Below are positions 57,211 to 64,000 of a stretch of DNA of 64,000 nucleotides, piece after piece. The DNA comes from Ganoderma boninense (taxonomy: Eukaryota; Basidiomycota; Agaricomycetes; Polyporales; Polyporaceae). The notes beneath the pieces were generated by a model. It ran no database searches. It saw only the letters and a list, made by a program, of their open reading frames with translations, and was not told where the DNA came from. Both the position numbers and the translations under genes were made by a program. The stretch spans positions 2,825,234 to 2,889,233 of the forward strand of contig CM035314.1 of the NCBI GenBank assembly GCA_002900995.3, written 5' to 3'. Every line of letters begins with the position of its first letter. The stretch's first letter is position 1.

Positions 57211-59600
57211 AATGGTGGCAATGTTCGCTGAGTAGGATATATGGTAACTTCTGTCGATTGTTGTTAGGCGCGTGGTGCGAGGGCTGGATGTGAGGGGGAC
57301 TTAGCAGCGGAAAACGGGGCGAATTTATACCTCTCGAGCACCCCCGCCGGCGCTAACGGGCGCCACTGGGGGCACCAGCGAAACTGTGGACTTTGAAAAA
57401 ATCGCGAAGATTCCGCCCTCCTGTAAGGCTTCCGTCTGCTGAGGGTGTGGCGGAGACTACTATATACGTCGTCCGTACTGCTGTAGGACTGCGAGCCGAT
57501 AGCAGCTTGGCGCGGGATGGCTCTTTCCGAAGTCTGGCGTTAGGAACTGGTTGAAGACGCTCCGGGGAAGTCCCAGTCCACACCGGTCCATTTTCGAATC
57601 GGAATCGGCCCCCGGGGTACCACAGGCACGGAAGTGAGGCAGAGAGCCCCAACGGATGGAGCCACAAGGCGGGCATGTAACCTGTGTGTTCGACACTAAG
57701 TGTGAAGTTGGCCCTAGTGCGTAGAAACGTCAATCGAGTGCCAAGAGCTAACCACCAGAGGTAGACCGACAATGGAAGTACAAGCGCAGAAGACTATCAT
57801 TGTACTTGCTCCGAAATTGCACGGCATTGAATGCAGAAAACGTTGGCAGCAGCGCGATGCCCCACGCTCTCTCTTACGCACGACAAATCGGCTGCTAAGT
57901 ATCGCCTGCGGTCTCTCCGTGTAGTTGAATGTCAACCGGGTACGCACGCCCGGCCTTGTCATATACAGCCCTCGGTGGCGCTCAAGACACTAATGAACGA
58001 GCCGCTCGCACAGAATGGCTAGTACCGCTGAGTGCTGCAAAGCGTTTCTGTTCCAGTAGTGCATCACGCGCATCGCGCCATACACCGCCGCAACGGCCAC
58101 CGTGTGTCGTAGTTCTCTGAGTCTCTCTCATACGCCGTGGCCCATAGCCCAATCACGGTTCGTAATTGGGAATAGGCCCGGACATGTACGCAATGCAGCC
58201 CGCATAACCCAGCGGCAACTGCTCGGAGTGCTCACGGTGAGGACATGGAAGAGTATTGCATAGCTGAATACGCTTATGGCTCCTCCCTCATCATGCGGAT
58301 GCGCGACTCTCTGGGCGGATGCGAACTTTGAGCCTAGACCAGACGAAAACCGCTCCGGTATCCCTCGGGCCATCGGGTAGGCTGTCGGACCTCTCGGGCT
58401 GGAACAACATCCTGCGTCGTCACCGATTGAGGAGAGAGCGCGGAAGGCCATACATTGGCCACTCGGAAGTCGGGCACGAGCGCGACCGTCAGCTCCAACC
58501 TCGGATGCATAGTGACTGCGGGAGCACTGAAACTCGTTGTCAGAAGTCTACGATCTAACAGCTCCAGCTGCGTCTCTTCGAGGAGGCAATGAACAATGAA
58601 CTCGAGGGGTGCGGGGAAACTCACGCATGATATTCCGGGCTCGATCTCTACGTCCGCGACTCTTTCATAAGTCGCTCACGCTCCTCTTGCTGGTGCCTGC
58701 GGGAACCTGGTGAATACATGGGGCGTAATTTTCGAGACAATGAGGGGAACATGGCGCAGTCGGTGTCCAGGGCGGTATATTCGCAGTCAAAGCCGGAGGC
58801 AAAGAGCGGAGCGCTGGCCTCGGGAGTCGGTGGCTCCAGCCGGAGTCGCCCGACTCCTCGGCTATTGTTCAACGCCTTCCTCTGTCTTCCTGTCCTCAAC
58901 GTCAACGTTGAGCGCACTCATCTCTGGCCACCCCCTTCAGCTAGCAACTTATCTGTGTCGCATGTCTTAAGGACTCCTTTCATCATCGTCCAAGTGCTTT
59001 CTGTCTACCTCCCTGGAGTCGCAATCGCCCGTCGAGCGAGGATGTAGTCTCCAATCGGTGAGCTTAACGCGCCACGACTACACAAAGGCCACCTCCGTCG
59101 CGGAAAGCAGGACTAGAGTGGTGATATGTGACGGTTTACGCTCCCCTGTACGTGGTCGCCGCAGCTTGCGCCGAGGTAAGTCACATTCGGCCTTTGTATC
59201 ACTTTGTTCTCCTCCTTCCCTTGTCTCTCATACGGAACTCTTCCCCGCACCGCTGTTGGTGTTCATTTCGTGGATACAGCCGTCAAACCCCTTCCTTTCT
59301 TCCGTGAAGACGCGCCGCGTGCGCGTAACTACCCCACGTTCGCGTAAATGACGGGCACGTATGATGCACTCCGAATCGTGCGCGTGATGCAGGGAATCCG
59401 GAGATTCTGTCGTATTGTTCACGTCTACAGTCAGGAGAAGTGGGAGGACTGCATTATATGGCATGCTTTTGTGTCGATCTTGGACCCAGAATGCACCCCG
59501 ATCGACTGCGGGTGCCATTACGGGACAGCGCCGCACATACATAATACTCAGTCCCATGTCATTCCCGCAGGGAGTTCACTGCAATTGGCTGCATAGGTCA
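57211..59600. other. Gene-poor stretch
   Basis: The first 150 bases are the promoter of the Ser-rich protein gene. Minus frames at 57772-57353 and 58624-58334 are open but match nothing known to me. A block EFIVHCLLEETQLELLD near 58600 looks coding but stands alone. Confidence 0.35.
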
Positions 59601-60300
59601 TTTGTGGAAAAACCTCACATTCGTGCAGTTGCGGCTGTTTGATAGTCAGGGAGCGGTCCGTGGGGTGTCAGCCTCCCCGCCGCCTTCTCCACGCGCACGA
59701 GGACGGCCTTCATGCACATGGACGGGTATGCGGTCAATTGATCTGCTGTCCCCAGCCCGCTCTACGCTGAAAGCCACCGTCGCTGTGCATGTCAGCTTTT
59801 GGAGCATTTAGACTTACCGCCTCAGATACCACGCCGTATCCGAGGAGCGGCGGCACTTCTCCTGCAACAACTTCACAGTTGTTACCCTACCTCCGGTGCC
59901 AGAGTAGAGTTGGATCGTGCTCACGGTCCTCGCGATCGGACTTTACTTTCCATCCCCCACACAGCAGAGTGCCCGCAACTTGAAGGGCATCGACCACATA
60001 TTCCAGCTGACGGCTAGCACAGTGTGGGGCCTCCTGCCGACCGCAGGAGGTGCAGAGGATGTCGATAGGATTTGCCTCGATCCGTGATGTTGACAGGTGG
60101 CTGACCCTTCACAAGGCGCCTCGGGAGAGGATAACCACTTCGAATCTGGTCAGCCCTTCGTCCCGCCAGAAGAGGTTTTGGAGCCGGGGGAGTCCGCAGG
60201 GTCACGTCCCGAATATTGCGGAGGGCGCGGAAGCCAGGATGTGCGTCAAAAGTCTTTGACCAGCGTCTTCTCCAGCTAGCTACCGACTGCCGGGGCCGTC
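59600..60300 (+). pseudogene. Possible relic of an F-box/leucine-rich gene
   Basis: Plus-strand pieces in shifting frames (FVQLRLFDSQGAVRG, LEGIDHIFQLTASTVWGLLPTAGG, then after stops VADPSQGASG) recall the leucine-rich ends of F-box genes. Similarity is weak and no F-box is present. Confidence 0.25.
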
Positions 60301-60854
60301 TTCCATGTCTTGAACGATTCAAGTGCGGGATGTTCCAGCACTATGCCTAGGCCGTCAATATAGGAGAGGGAACTTTGGGACAGGGTGTGGCGCCGTCGTC
60401 GAGGCTGGCTTCTACATCGGTGTCCGCCCCATTTGCAGTCTGCTTTGGATCGGTCACCCGCTGATCGTAGATACGAACGGCCTGCAGGTTGGAAGAGAGT
60501 GTGCCGCAGGGCTCGCCTTCCAGACAGCGTCGGCCCTTCCTTTGTGCATTGCCAGATGTGCAGGAATATTACTGCTGCCTGCATCGAGTCCCGTCTACAT
60601 TGTCCAACATGTCGCGATCGCAGAATCCGTAATGCCGATCCATGGAATCTCCAAGTTCGCCTCTTCTCCCGGAAGCGAGCAACGCTCCACCGCGGCTGGT
60701 TGGTTGGTTGCGGCTGACCTCGAGAGGAAGGTCAATAAGAGCGCTCTCCTCGTCCCCCTCCATCTTCTTCGTGGTCTCCCTCGGATACCATCGCACACTG
60801 CACACACCACCAGCTATCCCTACCTTCGTTTTTGCACATTCTATTCACTTCATC
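60301..60854. other. Promoter region of the following secreted-protein gene
   Basis: C/T-rich runs at 60740-60850 precede the start codon. Nothing else was recognised. Confidence 0.4.
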
Positions 60855-61670
60855 ATGGTCGTTGTCAAGTACAAGTACGCTCCCATCGCGGCGGCCTGCC
60901 TCTCTCTCTGCACAGGAGTCGCTGCCTCAGGTGCGTGTCGTTCCCTCGCCTCAGACGTCCACAACGCACGTCTTAACCAGCGGGACGAGGATGCAGCCAT
61001 CGCCAAGCGTCAATTCGACGAAGGCCTCCCCGGCATCGACCTGGGCCTCGCCAACGGTGCCCTCGGGTCCACCTCCCCATCCAGCACCAGTTCATCCGGG
61101 GACTCAGACTCAAAGAGGGAGAGAGCGGTGTCGAACCGGGCGACGGCGGCAGCGGCTGACTCCTCCCCAGCGTTCGTCTTCGGCGGCACGGGCAACGTCC
61201 CGGGCACGACGAACGAGAACCGCGCGCTCGTCGCCCTCGCCCCGGGCGCCACCGTCGCCTACGACGGCGTGAACGGGCTCACTGTCAGCCAGCTCGCGAG
61301 CACCGGGGACCTCCTCACCGCGCTCGTCACCGCGCTCCTCGCGCTCACCGGCATCACCACCGCCGCGGCTCCGCTGCCAGAGCCCGCGTCGAGCACGCTC
61401 TCGAGCACGATCGCGACGGGCGCCGCGACGCTCGGGACCATCGTCACCGCCGCGCCGAACCTCGCGCTCCCCGACACCACGTCGGTCGTCCCCGCGAGCG
61501 TCACGAGCCTGCTCTCGCCCCTGCTCTCGATCCTCGGGCCGCTCTTGGGCGGAACGGGCGTCTCGCCGACGGACCCGCTCAGCTCGGTCAACGCGGTGGT
61601 CGCCATCCTGACGGCGCTCGTGCCGGTGCTCACGAACCTCGCGGGCTCGGTGTCGGCCGTCGGGCTCTGA
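60855..61670 (+). CDS. Secreted Ala/Leu/Thr-rich protein with KR processing site
   Basis: An intronless frame of 271 residues has a signal peptide (YAPIAAACLSLCTGVAASG), a short acidic/basic pro-region ending AIAKRQF (a Kex2-type KR site) and a linker of Ser/Asp with a second KR. The rest has repeated hydrophobic stretches (LLTALVTALLALTGI, SLLSPLLSILGPLLGG, VNAVVAILTALVPVLTNLAG) separated by Pro/Thr loops. Mature-part cysteines are absent, so it is not a hydrophobin, although it looks surface-active. A reading with an intron at GTGCGT just after the signal would break the frame, so I keep it intronless. Function unknown. Confidence 0.75.
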   Translation: MVVVKYKYAPIAAACLSLCTGVAASGACRSLASDVHNARLNQRDEDAAIAKRQFDEGLPGIDLGLANGALGSTSPSSTSSSGDSDSKRERAVSNRATAAAADSSPAFVFGGTGNVPGTTNENRALVALAPGATVAYDGVNGLTVSQLASTGDLLTALVTALLALTGITTAAAPLPEPASSTLSSTIATGAATLGTIVTAAPNLALPDTTSVVPASVTSLLSPLLSILGPLLGGTGVSPTDPLSSVNAVVAILTALVPVLTNLAGSVSAVGL

Positions 61671-63445
61671 GGCGACTCGGACGGACGTCGATGGTTCAGG
61701 ATCGGGTTTGGGGGCAACGCGACCCGGAATCGGGGCTTGGACCTGGAGTGCTGGACAGAGCTGCGTGGGAGGACGAGAGACATTGCTAGTGACGACGGCG
61801 ACGGCGGTTCGAGTGGCGTGCGTTGGGACTTGTGGAGTGTGTGATATCTGCTGCTTCAGTCTCTCGTAGATAGCGGTGTGGCTGGCTCGACTTGTGTCTC
61901 GTGGCGCGGAGTGTGGTTCCTGCGAGAATATACCCTGCAGTGTGTGATTGGTTCACTTGACCGCTTCGGAAGCGCAGGCGGGCGGGGTTTGCTTTTTGAG
62001 AGTTAGAGGGTGTTTGCCTCTCGCCTTTGTCCCCCCCTTTATCTTTCTTGCTTCTAACTTCTGCCATCCATACACTCGCAAACGCTCTGCAACAATAATC
62101 TCGGTCCTTCAGAGCCTTCGGAGACGATATGAGCACAGGTGCTATTGCATCATCGATCTCGCCGCGTACAGGAATTGTGCATTGCGTCCGACTGTATTCG
62201 ATATGTGTCTTTTTACACATGGAAGAGGCTACTGTATCATAATCCCAAGTATGCGATTCTGCAAGCGTGAGTAGGCGTACTCAGTAAATGTTCAGGACGA
62301 GGGAGTACTTAAATCGAGTAGATTCGACAGTCGCCGGCGCCGCCTTCATCTAGCCGAGATAAAGCGGCGCTAAACAATCATTATCTCGACTTCGAGGTGG
62401 GAACAGGCTGGGGTTGAACAAACTGATTCTTCCTCCTTCCCGCCACCATCATTGCGTATGGAACCCTCAAGTATGCTGGCGCGACTCCGCCCTGGCATGA
62501 CCCGCGCTCTCAGAATTCCAAAGAGTCCGAATGATCAACACCTGGAATTGAGGTGAGCCTTTGTGGTGTCGTGGATGCATCCATCTGGTGAACTGTCTGC
62601 TCCTGTGAAGACGTGACCGCCCCTCCCAGAAACACGTCCCAACCGCAGTGAGTTCAAGTTTGTACACCATCCACCCCGCGCCGATCGTCTCATGCATCAT
62701 AGTCTTCCGTCCTTCACCTCTTGCAAATTGCGATCACGAAGCTCTCCGCCCGGATGACCTCACTCCTCGCGCACCTGGACCACGATCGACGCACCATGCG
62801 TGCTCTCCCGCTCCGCCATCCTCCCAAACAGCGAGGCGGAGGCTAAGGTGCTCTCCTCAACACGCGCGGCGGCTCAGGCGAACTAGCAGCGCTACTGCCC
62901 CTCCGAGAACCCAGGAGGTACTTCGCAACGCTTCCACCACCTCCTTCCACAGCCTCTCCGAGGCTCACCTGACGCAGCGGCGCCGGACCCGTGCACGCCC
63001 TTCCTGGCTTCGACCCCACAGCGGCTCGGACGCGGACCAACTGGAGTCTGGGGGGGGAGGGCGCCGCGTGGCGACGGTCGGGTGCCGGGAGAAGCGGCGC
63101 AGAGTTCGTTCGCAGGCTTTCCCCGGCGACCACACGTGCGGGGCCTATAAGTATGTATAGGGCGCGAACGCGGAGGAGCTGAGCACGATCTCAATCTCGT
63201 TGCCACTCCCCGGCTCCCGTCGACGCCAATACAGTAACGACCAGCCGCGGTTTACATACACCCGCGCACGACCGCGCTCCCAGCCAGCCAGCCTCTCTCT
63301 CCCTCCACTGCTGTCCTTCCGCCGCCCGCGTTCCCCGCCGCCCTTCCTCGCGACCCCGTCCCCTGTCTGTTTGTCTGTCGCTGTATAACATCCCCCCACC
63401 CTCCCGCCGGTCGCCTCGTGTTTCATATTCCTGTTATCGTTGAAG
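61671..63445. other. Intergenic
   Basis: No gene chain seen. CT-rich DNA at 63230-63410 and a TATA-like CCTATAAGTATG at 63145 look like the promoter of the last gene, although the TATA-like site is about 300 bases from the start codon. Confidence 0.4.
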
Positions 63446-64000
63446 ATGCGTTACTTGCACGCGATTTTCGCTGTGGCTCTCATTGGCGCTCGAGGTGCGA
63501 TCGACCTTCTGTCCATGTTGATGTTGGACGACGGGGCGCTGATTCCCTACGCATGCAGTTCCCCTCATTTCGGCTGATGTGCTCGGCGGCGTAGACGACA
63601 TTCTGGTACGTCCACACCCTTCCTTGCGTTCGACGACACCGATACCGACATCCCCTTGCGTGCGCATCCTTAGGGCGCGGTCGGTCTGCCAGGCCTCGGG
63701 CTCGGGGCGGGCAGCGATGTAAATTCGGTGCGCCCCATTTTCCCCTTACTGGCTCCGCGCGGTTTCTGAATGGCTTTGGGCCTGCGACACAGAGCGTGTT
63801 GCCCGTTGCGACGCCGGCGAGCACGTCCAGCAGTACAGGTACTGCTTCCTCCTCAACAGACCCCTCGTCTTCCTCCACAACTTCTGGCACGACCTCTTCT
63901 GCGTCCTTGTCTTTGTCCTCGTCGAGTAGTAGTAGTAGTAGTACCGCGGCGTCGTCAGCTGACACTACTTCAGCAAGCAGTGCCGCGGCGACGACGTCCA
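63446..64000 (+). CDS. Secreted Ser/Thr-rich protein, cut by window end
   Basis: Exons 63446-63494, 63559-63605, 63674-63727 and from 63793 are in phase (donors GTGCGA, GTACGT, GTGCGC). The signal peptide is MRYLHAIFAVALIGARG. Then come PLISADVLGGVDDIL and a Gly-rich GLPGLGLGAG segment. A Ser/Thr-rich stalk of 70 residues is still open at the edge. The stalk includes six AGT codons in a row (63926-63943). It resembles GPI-anchored wall or stalk proteins of fungi. The 3' end, and any anchor signal, lies outside the window. Confidence 0.75.

Noticed and set aside
62648..63160. 170-codon plus-strand frame upstream of the last gene
   Set aside because: Composition is Arg/Ser/Pro-rich without domain or signal, and open frames on both strands overlap it, as expected in GC-rich non-coding DNA.
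1..64000. tRNA, rRNA and secondary-metabolite gene cluster
   Set aside because: No convincing tRNA A/B boxes with cloverleaf, no rRNA, and no polyketide, peptide or terpene synthase motif was found; an exact tRNA scan could not be run.

Overview
The window reads as nuclear DNA of a filamentous basidiomycete, most likely an Agaricomycete. Genes carry many short introns of about 50-65 bases with GT(A/G)NGN donors, CTRAY branch sites and C/TAG acceptors. There are Agaricomycete-type F-box proteins, fungal seven-helix membrane proteins, a Fab1-type lipid kinase and small 8-cysteine GPI-type secreted proteins. Placement below class is not supported. No bacterial-style operon, CRISPR array, rRNA or convincing tRNA was seen.

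Layout. 0-8.3 kb: a tandem segmental duplication of [F-box gene on minus, DUF2470-type gene on plus]; the second DUF2470 copy is intact and the first is decayed. 9.2-11.1 kb: two tri-snRNP spliceosome genes, DIB1/DIM1 and a cyclophilin H (PPIH), diverge from a 195-base promoter. 11.6-12.7 kb: F-box relic. 13-27 kb: three paralogous secreted cysteine-rich proteins (A, B, C). A and B are in opposite orientation on either side of a 1625-residue Fab1-like phosphoinositide kinase gene and share promoter blocks. B carries a small LTR retroelement inserted 12 bases upstream of its stop codon. 28-35 kb: two multi-pass membrane protein genes of different Agaricomycete families, with decayed sequence between them. 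36.5-38.4 kb: third F-box gene. 38.6-40.7 kb: a small hypothetical gene and SUMO. 41-45 kb: a BAR-like (Ivy1-like) protein with a long disordered tail. 45.9-49.4 kb: a large multi-pass membrane protein with an acidic, Ser-rich tail. 50-60 kb: gene-poor DNA with an inverted-repeat element, a broken kinase-like gene, a frameshifted fourth F-box gene and a Ser-rich secreted protein. 60.8 kb to the end: two secreted-protein genes, the last cut by the window edge.

Housekeeping genes (DIB1, PPIH, SUMO, lipid kinase) are intact and their spliced lengths match or closely fit their families. The accessory genes between them (F-box, secreted proteins, membrane proteins) duplicate, decay and receive an insertion. 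The best-supported new observations are the in-frame retroelement capture of the gene B C-terminus, the conserved promoter blocks of A and B, the predicted 3-base micro-exon in PPIH, and the F-box/DUF2470 segmental duplication.
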